NCBI RefSeq assembly: GCF_946887195.1
Contig: NZ_CAMPKE010000002.1
Coordinates: 124,001-188,000, forward strand
DNA length: 64,000 nucleotides
Direction of reading: 5' to 3'
From: an uncultured Halomonas sp.
GTDB lineage: Bacteria; Pseudomonadota; Gammaproteobacteria; Pseudomonadales; Halomonadaceae
This document shows, in pieces, positions 52,403 through 61,968 of the stretch. The notes under the pieces were generated by a model. The model worked only from the letters and a program-made list of their open reading frames with translations. It made no database searches and was not told where the DNA came from. A program made the position numbers and the translations under genes. How positions within the stretch are numbered: the first letter of the stretch is position 1; each line of letters opens with the position of its first letter.

Positions 52403-52430
52403 ATCCTAACAGAGCCGACGGCGGGGCCAA
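52403..52430 (-). promoter_or_regulatory. Probable 6S RNA promoter
   Basis: TTGGCC (52430-52425), 16 bases, TAGGAT (52408-52403) on the minus strand; predicted start near 52396, fitting the paired 5' end of the RNA. Confidence 0.5.
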
Positions 52431-52463
52431 AGGGCTGTTTCGCGTTATTGTGTATCGTGCTGC

Positions 52464-52763
52464 CTAGCGTCGTGGCGCGCCACTGAGCGCTTGCTCGAGC
52501 CTCTCGCTGAGCCTTACCAGGCTCTCATCGCCCTCGCGGCGCTCGTCCAGCGCGCTCAGCAGTTCATGGGTGATATTGAGTGCGGCCATGATGGCGATCT
52601 TCTCGGCGCCAAGCACCTTGCCGCGCGAGTGGATACCATGCATGGCGCGATCCAGATAGCGCGCGGCACGATTGAGCTCGGCCTGCTCGTCCGGTGGGCA
52701 GGCGATGACATAAGCGCGTCCCAGCAGGGTGATCTCGGTGGTCGGCCGCGTGTCATCCGTCAT
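52464..52763 (-). CDS. zapA: Cell division protein ZapA
   Basis: Small FtsZ-associated protein that promotes Z-ring bundling. The start at 52763 has AGGAG six bases upstream and gives 99 residues. PTTEITLLGRAYVIACPPDEQAEL (in parts: EITLLGRAYVIACP) is the ZapA N-terminal domain, and a C-terminal coiled coil (NITHELLSALDERREGDESL) mediates dimers. Divergent from ygfB, as in E. coli; the 6S RNA gene follows. Confidence 0.93.
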   Translation of the reverse strand: MTDDTRPTTEITLLGRAYVIACPPDEQAELNRAARYLDRAMHGIHSRGKVLGAEKIAIMAALNITHELLSALDERREGDESLVRLSERLEQALSGAPRR

Positions 52764-52892
52764 GTCTGGCTCCTGGGTGGGCCAAGGTGGGGACCCATAA
52801 GGTAAGATGTAGACAGGTTTCGAGCCACTATAGAGAGGCGCCCACAGCCGGTCAACGCGCTGCGATCTCTCGTCACCCGTTATGGATAGTCT

Positions 52893-53468
52893 ATGCCGAT
52901 CATCAACGATCAGTTCGATTTCTCCAGCGTCGCCGATGTCTTTCTCGCTCACGGTAGCCTGCAATCGCCGGCGTTTCTCGATGGCCGATTGAGCGCGTCG
53001 CTGGCGCTGCACGATCTATCCGCCGAGCAGTGGCTGGCGGACGTCTGTGCCGCGCTCGGCGTCGAGCAACCGCGCGATCGCGACGACGCCGAGGTGCTGC
53101 TGGGCTGGCGCCGCCAAGCGCTGGAAGCGCTGTCGGCCACGGATCTCAACTATGAGCCGCTACTGCCCGACGATCTGTTTTCGCTGGCCGAGCGTGCCCG
53201 TGGACTCCGGGAATGGACGCTGGGATTTCTCGAAGTCATCGGCGAGGTCGGTCCGGATACCCGCGAGGCCTGGTCGGCCAATCTGAGCGAGGCGATAGAG
53301 GATCTGGAAGCGTTGGCCGGTATCGATGAACTGACCCTCGAAGACAGCGCCGACAATGAGAACGACCTGTTCGCGTTGACCGAGCACGCACGCATGGCGG
53401 CCATGCTGCTGTATACCGAACATCACCCCGGCCTGCCGCAAGTCGAACAGGTCGACGACGCCCAGTAA
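52893..53468 (+). CDS. YgfB/UPF0149 family protein
   Basis: Predicted 191-residue, strongly acidic, all-helical cytoplasmic protein. GRLSASLALHDLSAEQWL, LPDDLFSLAERARGLREWTLGFLEVIG (in parts: LREWTLGFLEVIG) and ALTEHARMAAMLLYTE match YgfB. The biochemical role of most members is not settled; in pseudomonads a homologue affects ampDh3 expression. It precedes pepP by 16 bases and the order zapA/ygfB-pepP-ubiH is conserved in gammaproteobacteria. Confidence 0.88.
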   Translation: MPIINDQFDFSSVADVFLAHGSLQSPAFLDGRLSASLALHDLSAEQWLADVCAALGVEQPRDRDDAEVLLGWRRQALEALSATDLNYEPLLPDDLFSLAERARGLREWTLGFLEVIGEVGPDTREAWSANLSEAIEDLEALAGIDELTLEDSADNENDLFALTEHARMAAMLLYTEHHPGLPQVEQVDDAQ

Positions 53469-53484
53469 AAAAGAAGGAATGCAT

Positions 53485-54822
53485 ATGCCGCACGATCTAT
53501 TGCCGCGGCCCGCGGCGATCGCCCTCGACGAGTACCGCGCCCGGCGTCAGGCCTTGCTGGCGGCGCTGCCGGCGAACGGCGCCGTTCTGCTGCCCGCGGC
53601 GCAACTCGTCACGCGCAGCAACGACAGCGAGCATGACTTTCGCCAGAACAGCGACTTCCACTACCTGAGCGGATTTCCCGAACCCGACGCACTGTTGGTG
53701 CTGCTGCCCGGTCGCGAGGCCGGCGAGGCGGTGCTGTTCTGTCAGGACAAGGATCCGACCCGGGAGGCCTGGACCGGCATTCGTATCGGCGCCGCCGGGG
53801 CGGTCGAGCGTTACGGATTCGATCAGGCTTTCGAGAACGCCGAGCGCGACGAACGGCTCGGCGAGTTGCTCGATGGGCGTGAAACGCTCTACTTGCCGCT
53901 GGATGACGATGCCGCTCTCGCCCTCGGCGAAGCCATACGCGGCGAGCTTGGCGCGCGCGTGCGGCAGGGCGCACAGCCACCGCAGGCCTTCGCCGACGTC
54001 GCTCACTTGATCCACGAGCAGCGATTGATCAAGAGCGATGCCGAATTGGCGCTGCTGCGCCACGCCGCCGAGATATCGGCATGCGCGCATGCCCGCGCCA
54101 TGCATACCGCTTGCCCTGGCCTGTTCGAGTACCATCTGCAGGCCGAACTCGAGCATGAATTCCTCTGGCAGGGCGCCAAGGCGCCGGCCTACAGCACCAT
54201 CGTCGGTGGCGGCGCCAACGCCTGCGTGCTGCACTATATCGAGAACGACTCGAAGCTCATCGATGGCGAACTGGTCCTGATCGATGCCGGTGCCGAGTTC
54301 GACCTGTATGCCGGCGATATCACCCGCACCTTCCCGGTCAATGGCCGCTTCAGCGAGGCGCAGCGCGCCGTTTACGAGATCGTGCTGGCCGCTCAGGAGC
54401 GCGCCGTGGCGGCGGTGGCGCCGGGCGCTACACTGATCGAGATTCACCAGGGCGTGGTTCGCGACCTGACCCGTGGATTGATCGAGCTGGGTCTGCTGAA
54501 TGGCGAGGTCGAGGCGCGGGTCGAGGACGAAAGCTACCGGCGTTTCTATCTGCATTCCACCTCGCACTGGCTGGGGCTCGATGTGCATGACGTCGGCGGC
54601 TATCGTCACAAGGGCGAACCGCGCCGGCTGTTGCCGGGCATGGTGCTGACCGTGGAGCCGGGGCTGTACATCCCCGATGACGACGATATTCCCGAGTCGC
54701 TGCGCGGTATCGGCATTCGCATCGAGGACGATGTCGCGGTGACCGGCGATGGCCATGAGGTATTGAGCGAGAACATTCCCAAGCGGGTTGCCGATATCGA
54801 GGCATTGATGGCTTCTCGCTGA
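53485..54822 (+). CDS. pepP: Xaa-Pro aminopeptidase (aminopeptidase P)
   Basis: Manganese metallopeptidase that removes N-terminal residues before proline. I chose the second ATG (53485; AAGAAGGA six bases upstream), giving 445 residues; an ATG at 53479 adds two. The pita-bread domain shows metal ligands in LIDAGAEFDLYAGDITRTFPV, the histidine in LHSTSHWLGLDVHDVGGY, glutamate in VLTVEPGLYIPD and IRIEDDVAVTGDG. The N-terminal NSDFHYLSGFPEPDALLVL is typical. Part of ygfB-pepP-ubiH-ubiI. Confidence 0.95.
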   Translation: MPHDLLPRPAAIALDEYRARRQALLAALPANGAVLLPAAQLVTRSNDSEHDFRQNSDFHYLSGFPEPDALLVLLPGREAGEAVLFCQDKDPTREAWTGIRIGAAGAVERYGFDQAFENAERDERLGELLDGRETLYLPLDDDAALALGEAIRGELGARVRQGAQPPQAFADVAHLIHEQRLIKSDAELALLRHAAEISACAHARAMHTACPGLFEYHLQAELEHEFLWQGAKAPAYSTIVGGGANACVLHYIENDSKLIDGELVLIDAGAEFDLYAGDITRTFPVNGRFSEAQRAVYEIVLAAQERAVAAVAPGATLIEIHQGVVRDLTRGLIELGLLNGEVEARVEDESYRRFYLHSTSHWLGLDVHDVGGYRHKGEPRRLLPGMVLTVEPGLYIPDDDDIPESLRGIGIRIEDDVAVTGDGHEVLSENIPKRVADIEALMASR

Positions 54823-54910
54823 GGCGCGGCATGATGATCATTCATTGCATACGTAATTTACGTAATTGGCGGAGAATTGTTATGCAAAGAATCGTGCGAA
54901 GGAGCGTGCG

Positions 54911-56113
54911 ATGACCGCCAGGCAGGTGGATATCGCCATCATCGGCGGCGGCCTGGTGGGCGCCAGCCTGGGCTGCGCGCTGGCGCCGCTGATCCGGCAT
55001 GCGGGCTTGCGCGTGGCGGTGATCGAAGCGGCGGCGCTGGCCGATGGCGATCTCGATAGCTACCAGCCCAGCTTCGATGCCCGCGCCAGCGCCATTGCCC
55101 AGGGCTCGCGGATGCATTTTCAGACACTGGGCGTGTGGCCGGCGCTGGCGCGCGAGGCCCAGCCGATCGCCACCATTCATGTCAGCGAACGCGGGCGGCT
55201 GGGTGCCACGCGCCTCAGCGCCGCCGAGTTGGGTGTCGAGGCGCTGGGTTACGTCATGCCCAATGCCTGGATGGGCCGCGTGTTGCACGCGCGGCTGGCC
55301 GAACTCGAGCTCGACTGGCACTGCCCGGCGCGGGTCGAGCGCATCGCGCCCCAGGCCGGTGGGCATCGCCTGGGGCTCTCCAACGGTCATGAACTGCAAG
55401 CGGGACTGACCGTGCTCGCCGATGGCGGGCGCTCGGGGCTCAAGGAGCGTCTGGGCATCGCCAGCCGCGAAGCGCCGTATCGGCAGACCGCTTTGATTGC
55501 CAACCTCGAGGTCAGCCGGCCTCATCACGGCATGGCTTTCGAGCGCTTCACCGCCGACGGCCCGCTGGCGCTGCTACCCTTGAGCGGCAATCGCATGGAA
55601 CTGGTGTGGACCCACGCTGCCGGTACCGAGCGCGAGACGCTGGCCCTTGGCGATGGTGATTTCCTGGCCCGCCTGCAGGGCGTGTTCGGCGAGCGCGTGG
55701 GACGCTTCAAGCGCGTCGGGCAGCGTCACGTCTATCCATTATCGCTGGTCACCGCCGAGGAGCCGGTACGCCCGGGGCTCGCCGTGCTGGGCAATGCCGC
55801 CCATGCGCTGCATCCGGTGGCCGGCCAGGGTTTCAACCTGGCGCTGCGCGGGGTGATGGACCTGGTTGTCGCGCTGGAGCGGGGGCTGGCCGAAGGTCGT
55901 GCACCGGGCGATACGACGGTGATGAGCGACTTCGAGACGCGCCGCTCGCGCGACCGCCACAACGTGATCCGCTTCAGCGATGGACTGATTCGGCTCTTCG
56001 GCGTGTCGCACCCCCTACTCTCGCACGCGCGCGCGGCGGGGCTGGTCGGGCTCAATCTTGCTGGGCCGCTGCGCCGCGCGTTGGCACGGCGGGCGATGGG
56101 CATGGAGCGCTAA
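54911..56113 (+). CDS. ubiH: 2-octaprenyl-6-methoxyphenol hydroxylase-type FAD monooxygenase
   Basis: FAD-dependent ubiquinone-ring hydroxylase. The start at 54911 with AAGGAG upstream gives 400 residues. DIAIIGGGLVGASLGCAL binds the FAD ADP part, SAIAQGSRMHFQTLGVW is close to UbiH, VLADGGRSGLKERLGI follows, and VLGNAAHALHPVAGQGFNLAL is the second FAD motif of UbiH/UbiI/UbiF. It is called UbiH by position after pepP. A copy of the intergenic repeat separates it from the second hydroxylase gene. Confidence 0.92.
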   Translation: MTARQVDIAIIGGGLVGASLGCALAPLIRHAGLRVAVIEAAALADGDLDSYQPSFDARASAIAQGSRMHFQTLGVWPALAREAQPIATIHVSERGRLGATRLSAAELGVEALGYVMPNAWMGRVLHARLAELELDWHCPARVERIAPQAGGHRLGLSNGHELQAGLTVLADGGRSGLKERLGIASREAPYRQTALIANLEVSRPHHGMAFERFTADGPLALLPLSGNRMELVWTHAAGTERETLALGDGDFLARLQGVFGERVGRFKRVGQRHVYPLSLVTAEEPVRPGLAVLGNAAHALHPVAGQGFNLALRGVMDLVVALERGLAEGRAPGDTTVMSDFETRRSRDRHNVIRFSDGLIRLFGVSHPLLSHARAAGLVGLNLAGPLRRALARRAMGMER

Positions 56114-56121
56114 AAATCTTT

Positions 56122-56243
56122 CAGGATCTGCTGCGCTCGGCGCTGCTGTGTTGAAAATAGTCTCAAGCTGCTCATTTACCTCATGTAAATTCCGCGCTTT
56201 TGACAATTTTCGCCTTGCATCTCCATCGCTCGCTACGATCCTG
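56122..56243. repeat. Palindromic intergenic repeat, copy A
   Basis: About 122 bases between ubiH and the second hydroxylase gene, bounded by inverted CAGGATC / GATCCTG. The middle reads TGCTCATTTAC, then a few bases, then GTAAATTCCGC. Copies B and C share this core and layout. Confidence 0.75.
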
Positions 56244-56265
56244 TAATGATTTTATATCGGTGGGC

Positions 56266-57525
56266 ATGAAGCATATGGATGATTTTTCCATGAACAAAAT
56301 GGAAACACAGGCCGAGGTGGTGATCGTGGGCGGTGGGCTGGTGGGCGCCGCCCTGGCCGCCCTGCTGGGCGAGGCCGGCGTGGCAGTGACGGTGCTCGAC
56401 GCACGACCGGGGCCGCTGGCGTCCGATGGTATCGGCCAGGGCCAGCCGGCACAGCGGGTCAGTGCATTGACGCCGGTCAGTCAGCGCCTGTTCGAGTATC
56501 TCAAGGTGTGGCCGGCGATGGCGGCGCGCCGGATCACGCCCTATACCGGCATGCAGGTGTGGGATGGCGAGGGCAGCGGTGAGATCGCCTTCGGGGCCGA
56601 TCAGGTGGGGACGCCGGTGCTCGGTCACATCGTCGAGAACGACGTGATTCTCGCCGCGCTCGAGGCGCGCCTGGCCGAGCTGCCGAGCGTGACCCAGGTA
56701 TTCGCCGCGCGCCTGAGTGCCTTGCAGACCACGGCCGTGGGGCGCCGGTTGATCCTGGCCGATGGGCGGCGCTTCATCGCGCCGCTGGTGGTGGGAGCGG
56801 ACGGCGCCCGTTCGCAGCTACGTGAGTTGGCCGAAATCGCCGTTCGATCGCGCGATACCGGCCAGACCGCGCTGGTCACCACGGTGCGCACCGAGCGCAC
56901 GCATGCCGGCGTGGCGCGCCAGGTATTCCTGGCCGATGGGCCGTTGGCGTTCCTGCCGCTCAGCGTGGCGAGCGATACCCATTACTGCTCGATCGTCTGG
57001 TCGACGCGGCCGGATGAGGCCGAGCGGCTGCGCGGTCTATCGCGCACGCAACTGAGTGAGGCGCTGGCACAGGCCTTCGAGCGTCGCCTGGGCGACGTGG
57101 AGGCGATCGACGATGCCGTCACGGTGCCGTTGACCCAGCAGCATGCCGAACGTTACGTGGACGCCGGATTGGCCCTGATCGGCGATGCCGCGCACAGCAT
57201 TCATCCACTGGCTGGCCAGGGTGTGAACCTGGGCTTCATGGATGCGGCGGTGCTCGCCGAAGAACTCGTCGAGGCGCGCCGGCGCGGGGCGTCGCTGGGC
57301 GATGAGCGCATTCTGTCGCGCTATGCGCGGCGCCGGCGCAGCGACAACGCCACCATGCTGGCGCTGATGGATGGCTTTCGCTTGCTGTTCGGCGCCCAGC
57401 ACCCGGCACTGCGCCTGGCGCGCAACATCGGCTTGAGCGGCATCGACCGCGTGACGCCACTCAAGCGGCTACTGATGCGCCAGGCGATTGGCGAACGCGG
57501 TCACCTGCCCGCTAGTTGTCGCTAG
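56266..57525 (+). CDS. ubiI: UbiI/VisC-type FAD-dependent ubiquinone hydroxylase
   Basis: Predicted C5-hydroxylase of ubiquinone synthesis. 419 residues from the ATG at 56266; in-frame ATGs at 56275, 56290 and 56299 are possible and the ribosome binding site is weak. FAD motifs are VVIVGGGLVGAALAALLGEAG, QRVSALTPVSQRLFEYL, VVGADGARSQLRELA and LIGDAAHSIHPLAGQGVNLGF. It overlaps the convergent ctpA gene end by 14 bases. It could also be a UbiF-type enzyme, since these paralogues are difficult to separate by eye. Confidence 0.88.
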   Translation: MKHMDDFSMNKMETQAEVVIVGGGLVGAALAALLGEAGVAVTVLDARPGPLASDGIGQGQPAQRVSALTPVSQRLFEYLKVWPAMAARRITPYTGMQVWDGEGSGEIAFGADQVGTPVLGHIVENDVILAALEARLAELPSVTQVFAARLSALQTTAVGRRLILADGRRFIAPLVVGADGARSQLRELAEIAVRSRDTGQTALVTTVRTERTHAGVARQVFLADGPLAFLPLSVASDTHYCSIVWSTRPDEAERLRGLSRTQLSEALAQAFERRLGDVEAIDDAVTVPLTQQHAERYVDAGLALIGDAAHSIHPLAGQGVNLGFMDAAVLAEELVEARRRGASLGDERILSRYARRRRSDNATMLALMDGFRLLFGAQHPALRLARNIGLSGIDRVTPLKRLLMRQAIGERGHLPASCR

Positions 57526-58810
57526 CGGCTGGCGTGCCGCCTTCGGCCGGGCGACGCTCGAGCACATTGAGCGCCTTGAGCAGGTTGAGCGCTTCGCCGA
57601 GCTGATAATCCTGCAGAGGGTCGCTCGAGACGCGCGGTTCGGTGTCGCCATTGGGATTGGCCAGGCGCCCGGCGAGATCCGATTCGCGGAGTCCGAAGTC
57701 ATTGCCTTCGGCGACCTCCAGGCGCCCACGCACCACCCGCACGTCCGGGGTGATTCCCTGAGCCTGAATCGAGCGCCCGCTGGGGGTGAAATACAGCGCA
57801 GTGGTCAGCTTCAGGCCATCGCCGTTGGCCAGCGGCAGCACCTGCTGTACCGAGCCCTTGCCGAAGCTCGGAGTGCCCATGATCACGGCGCGACGCTGAT
57901 CCTGCAGTGCGCCGGCGACGATCTCGGCCGCCGAGGCGCTACCGCCGTTGATCAACACCACCATCGGCACATCGGCGGCGATCTCGGTGCCGGGCTTGGC
58001 GGTGAAGCGCAGGTCGCTGTCGTCGAGTCGGCCCTCGGTATAGACGATCAGGCCGCTATCGAGGAACGCATCGGAAACCTCGACCGCAGCACCCAGCACG
58101 CCGCCGGGGTTGTTGCGCAGATCGAGGATCAGCCCTTTGAGGGGCGCCTGTTCGGTGAGCTTGGCCAGCGCCTCGCGAACCTGCTCTCCGGTACGGCTCT
58201 GGAACTGGCTGATGCGCAGATAGCCGTAGCCGGGTTCGAGCAGCTCGCCCTTGACGCTGTCGCTGTGAATGATTTCACGGCTCAACGTGTAGGTACGCGG
58301 CGCGCTTTCCCCATCGCGCAGGATGGTCAGCTGGATGGTCTCGCCGGGCTCGCCGCGCATCAGCGTGACGGCCTCCTGCAACGACATTCGCTCGGTGGGC
58401 GTGTCGTCGATGCGCAGGATGACATCGCGGGCCTGAAGGCCGGCTTCGGCGGCCGGGGTGCCGTCGATCGGTGCGATGATCGTCAATTGGCTGTCTTGCA
58501 TACCCACTTCGATGCCGATACCGCCGAATTCGCCCTCGGTGGATTCACGCAGCGCTTCGAAGTCCTCGCTGGACAGGTACGCCGAGTGCGGGTCCAACTC
58601 ACTGAGCATGCCGCGCATGGCGTTGCGCAGCAGTGTGGCGTCGTCGACCTCCTCGACATAGGCGCGCTTGATACGCTCGAAAACCTCGGCGAAGGTCTGA
58701 ACGTCGGTGACCGGCAGAGCGTTCTCGGGCTCTTCGGGGGCGGCGATTGCGGGGCTGCACAAGCCGAGCAGCAGGGCCGGCAATAGCCAGGTCAAACAGG
58801 AAACGCGCAT
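57512..58810 (-). CDS. ctpA: S41-family C-terminal processing peptidase (CtpA)
   Basis: Periplasmic serine protease of 432 residues that degrades peptidoglycan hydrolases and other envelope proteins. A signal peptide (MRVSCLTWLLPALLLGLCSPA) ends after AIAA. A PDZ domain lies at about 90-180 (GGIGIEVGMQDSQLTII, DGTPAAEAGLQARDVIL), then the protease domain with the serine in INGGSASAAEIVAGAL and the lysine in MGTPSFGKGSVQQVLPL. Upstream is a copy of the intergenic repeat, then envC and gpmI, the common order gpmI-envC-ctpA. Confidence 0.95.
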   Translation of the reverse strand: MRVSCLTWLLPALLLGLCSPAIAAPEEPENALPVTDVQTFAEVFERIKRAYVEEVDDATLLRNAMRGMLSELDPHSAYLSSEDFEALRESTEGEFGGIGIEVGMQDSQLTIIAPIDGTPAAEAGLQARDVILRIDDTPTERMSLQEAVTLMRGEPGETIQLTILRDGESAPRTYTLSREIIHSDSVKGELLEPGYGYLRISQFQSRTGEQVREALAKLTEQAPLKGLILDLRNNPGGVLGAAVEVSDAFLDSGLIVYTEGRLDDSDLRFTAKPGTEIAADVPMVVLINGGSASAAEIVAGALQDQRRAVIMGTPSFGKGSVQQVLPLANGDGLKLTTALYFTPSGRSIQAQGITPDVRVVRGRLEVAEGNDFGLRESDLAGRLANPNGDTEPRVSSDPLQDYQLGEALNLLKALNVLERRPAEGGTPAASDN

Positions 58811-58883
58811 GCTTTCTCCAGATCGCGAGGGGCGAAAACCTCAGCATAGCGTTACGCCCGGGACGAGTTCTACACAAAGGCTT

Positions 58884-59014
58884 TGTCTTAAAAGTCGACG
58901 AGCGATGTTCAGACAAGACAAAAATTGGCTCAAGAGCGGAGTTTACGCATTGTAAATGAGCACCTTGAGCCAATTTTTAACGCAGTATGGGCAAGCGCAG
59001 TCACTTTTTAGGCA
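58884..59014. repeat. Palindromic intergenic repeat, copy B
   Basis: About 131 bases between ctpA and envC. Termini are TGTCTTAAAAGT and its near inverse ACTTTTTAGGCA. On the minus strand the core has TGCTCATTTAC, then GTAAACTCCGC; an inner pair (AAAAATTGGCTCAAG / CTTGAGCCAATTTTT) makes a long hairpin. Confidence 0.8.
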
Positions 59015-59018
59015 TAGT

Positions 59019-60185
59019 CTAGCGCTGGCCGATCCATTGACCTGGGTCTATCGGCTCGCCGCCACGACGCACCTCGAAGTACAGCGCCGGGCTCGAGCGT
59101 CCGCCGGTCATGCCCACCGTGGCGATGATCTCGTCACGCTCCACGCGCTCGCCGAGCGTGACATCGAACTGCTGCACATGGGCATACAGCGACATGATGT
59201 CATCGCCATGATCGATGATCAGCAGGTTGCCGAAGCCGCGCATCCAGTTGGCGAACACCACGCGACCGGCATGAATGGCGCGGACCGCGGTACCCTCCGC
59301 GGCGGCGATCACCAGGCCGTTGGCATTGATTCCCTCGCCGCTGCCGAAGCTCGAGACGACCTCGCCCTGCACCGGCCACGGCAACTCGCCGCGGGTTTCG
59401 GCGATCGCGGTGGAGGGCGGCGGCTTCTCGAGGCGGGCGAGCTGCTCGCGGATCTGGTCGAGCACCCGTTCGGCATGGGCGCGATTGCGGTTGAGTTCAT
59501 CGAGGCGCGACTGTTCGTCGCTGTAGCGCGCATCGAGCTTGGCGAGCAGCGCTGCACGCTCGCGCATGCGTTCGGCGAGTGTCGCGCTCTGGGCATTGAG
59601 CTCGCTGGCCAGGCTGTCGAGGCGCGCACGCCGCGCATCGAGTTCGGCGCGGTTGCCGGCCAGTCGCTGATCGAGTCGCGCCAGGGCCTCGAGGCGTTCG
59701 TCGCGGGCGCGGGAAAGATAATTGAGATAGGTCTGCAGGCGGTCGAGCCGCCCCGGGTCGTCCTGATTGAGCAATAACTTGAGCTGCGGCGCGCCGCCCA
59801 GCCGATACAGCGCGTCGAGCTGTACGCGTAGGGCCTCGATCTGCTCGGCCTGTTGGGTTTTTAGCTCGGCGCGACGCGCTTCAAGCGCAGCGATTTCATC
59901 GTCGAGCCGGCGCCGCTCGGCGTGCAGGGTATCGAGGCGCTGGTGGGTTTCGCCCAGCGCGATTTCGACTTCCTCGAGTGCGCGGCTGGCGTCGCTGCGC
60001 GCTTCGCCGGTATCTTCCAGGCGTGAGGCGAGTGCCTGGATATCGGCGCTGAGCGCATCGACCCGGGCCTCGGCATCGCTCTCGCTGGGCGTTTCCTGGG
60101 CCTGAACCAGCCCCGTGCCCAGCGAGAGCCATACCCCCAGCATCAGCGCCAGATGACCGCCGCGCCTGCGACTCTCACGCAACAT
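59019..60185 (-). CDS. envC: Murein hydrolase activator EnvC
   Basis: Periplasmic factor that activates the amidases AmiA/AmiB at the septum, tied to FtsEX. The start at 60185 gives 388 residues: a signal peptide or anchor (to about residue 30, ending VQAQ), a long coiled coil (about 35-250), and a C-terminal LytM/M23 domain (from about 290). The LytM metal ligands are not there: NGLVIAAAEGTAVRAIHAG lacks the HxxxD motif and PALYFEVRRGG replaces HLHFE. This degenerate site is characteristic of EnvC. Eleven bases after gpmI. Confidence 0.93.
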   Translation of the reverse strand: MLRESRRRGGHLALMLGVWLSLGTGLVQAQETPSESDAEARVDALSADIQALASRLEDTGEARSDASRALEEVEIALGETHQRLDTLHAERRRLDDEIAALEARRAELKTQQAEQIEALRVQLDALYRLGGAPQLKLLLNQDDPGRLDRLQTYLNYLSRARDERLEALARLDQRLAGNRAELDARRARLDSLASELNAQSATLAERMRERAALLAKLDARYSDEQSRLDELNRNRAHAERVLDQIREQLARLEKPPPSTAIAETRGELPWPVQGEVVSSFGSGEGINANGLVIAAAEGTAVRAIHAGRVVFANWMRGFGNLLIIDHGDDIMSLYAHVQQFDVTLGERVERDEIIATVGMTGGRSSPALYFEVRRGGEPIDPGQWIGQR

Positions 60186-60196
60186 GACGCTCCCGG

Positions 60197-61771
60197 TCAG
60201 CGATAGTCGACCAGCACGTTGCCGGTCATCTCGTCGGGAATCGTCTCGCCCATCATCGTCAGCAGGGTCGGCGCGATATCGCACAGCCGCCCGTCATCGC
60301 GCAGGCGCGCCTCGCGCCGGGTGACGTAGATCAGCGGCACTTCGCAGGTGGTGTGCGCGGTCTGCGGCGCGCCGGTGTCGGGATTGACCATCTGTTCGGC
60401 ATTGCCGTGATCGGCGGTGATCAGGCACTCGCCGCCGGCGCGCTCGATGGCCTCGACGACACGGTCAACGCACTCATCGAGCGTTTCGACGGCCTTGACC
60501 GCCGCATCGAACTTGCCGGTATGGCCGACCATGTCGCCGTTGGCGTAGTTGCAGACGATCAGGTCGTAGGTTCCGGCGTCGATCGCCGCGACCAGTCTAT
60601 CGGTGACCTCGACGGCGCTCATCTCGGGCTTTTCGTCATAGGTCTTGACGTCCTGCGGCGAAGGAATCAGCTCGCGGGTCTCGCCGGCGTACTCGGCTTC
60701 GCGTCCACCGGAGAAGAAGAACGTCACGTGGGCGTACTTCTCGGTTTCGGCGATACGCAACTGGGTCAGACCGCGCGTTGCGACCACTTCGCCCAGGGTG
60801 TTGTGCAGTTCGGAGGGCGGGAAGGCGCAGGTCGCTGGGATATCGGCGGCGTATTGGGTGAGCGTCACCAGGCCGTCGCCGGCGAGCTTGGGCCGCGCCT
60901 GGCGGGTAAAACCCGAAAAGTCATCCTCGACGAAGGCGCGGGTCAATTCTCGGGCGCGGTCGGCGCGAAAATTCATGAAGATGGCGGCATCGCCGTCGGC
61001 CATGGCGATGGCCTTGCCATGCGGGCGGATACTCGTCGCGGCGACGAACTCATCGGTTTCATCGCGTTCGTAGGCTGCCGTCAGGCCAGCACTCGCCCTT
61101 TCTGCGATATGCTCGCCGGTGCCTTGGGTGATCACCCGGTAGGCCTTTTCGACGCGATCCCAGCGGTTGTCGCGGTCCATGGCGAAATAGCGCCCGATCA
61201 TCGAGGCGACGAAGCCGTTATCCTTGCCGATCAGTTCGGCGAGTTTGGCATCGACGCGTTCGAGCGAGGCCAGCGCACTTTTCGGCGCCGTATCGCGACC
61301 ATCGAGAAAGGCGTGCACGTAAATGCGCTGGGCACCGCGTGAGGCGGCCAGCTCGATCATGGCGAGGATATGGTCCTCATGACTGTGCACGCCGCCCGGC
61401 GACAGCAGGCCGAGCAGGTGCACGGCCTTACCGGCCGCGATCGCGGTATCGAGCGGTGCGGTCAGTGCGGCGATCTCGCCCAGCTCGCCGGCGTCGATGG
61501 CCTTGGTGATGCGCGTGAAATCCTGATAGACGATACGCCCGGCGCCGAGGTTCATATGCCCGACCTCGGAGTTGCCCATCTGCCCTTCGGGCAGGCCGAC
61601 ATATTGGCCATCGGTATGGATCAGGCCGCTGGGATAGCGCCGTTTCAGGCGGTCCATTACCGGCGTTCTGGCGGCATGGATGGCGTTGTGCTCGGTAATC
61701 TCGCTATGACCGTAGCCATCGAGAATCAGCAGCGCCACCGGACGGGGGCGCAACGTGCTGGTATCTGACAT
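60197..61771 (-). CDS. gpmI: 2,3-bisphosphoglycerate-independent phosphoglycerate mutase
   Basis: Manganese enzyme of glycolysis and gluconeogenesis that interconverts 3- and 2-phosphoglycerate. The 524 residues are the usual length. The catalytic serine is in [19 protein letters not shown]; metal sites include [23 protein letters not shown] and [33 protein letters not shown] is also typical. First in the gpmI-envC-ctpA set; divergent from the rhodanese gene, 197 bases away. Confidence 0.96.
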   Translation of the reverse strand: MSDTSTLRPRPVALLILDGYGHSEITEHNAIHAARTPVMDRLKRRYPSGLIHTDGQYVGLPEGQMGNSEVGHMNLGAGRIVYQDFTRITKAIDAGELGEIAALTAPLDTAIAAGKAVHLLGLLSPGGVHSHEDHILAMIELAASRGAQRIYVHAFLDGRDTAPKSALASLERVDAKLAELIGKDNGFVASMIGRYFAMDRDNRWDRVEKAYRVITQGTGEHIAERASAGLTAAYERDETDEFVAATSIRPHGKAIAMADGDAAIFMNFRADRARELTRAFVEDDFSGFTRQARPKLAGDGLVTLTQYAADIPATCAFPPSELHNTLGEVVATRGLTQLRIAETEKYAHVTFFFSGGREAEYAGETRELIPSPQDVKTYDEKPEMSAVEVTDRLVAAIDAGTYDLIVCNYANGDMVGHTGKFDAAVKAVETLDECVDRVVEAIERAGGECLITADHGNAEQMVNPDTGAPQTAHTTCEVPLIYVTRREARLRDDGRLCDIAPTLLTMMGETIPDEMTGNVLVDYR

Positions 61772-61968
61772 GAACTGGCCTCGCTATGCTTCGTCGTGAT
61801 CCGTCGCGACTTTCGGGATTCGCGACGGCTACGCGACTCACGTCTCCGGCCACATCATAACGTAGCCGGGGGCCGGGCGTCACAGCTTGACGGACGCACG
61901 GCGATGGCTTGTGTATACTGGGCACCGCCCGTCAACGGGGCTGACTTCAACAAGAGTTATCCGGACCC

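Noticed and set aside
61887..61919. TTGACG and TATACT upstream of the rhodanese gene considered as a promoter
   Set aside because: The spacer is 21 bases, too long for sigma70.
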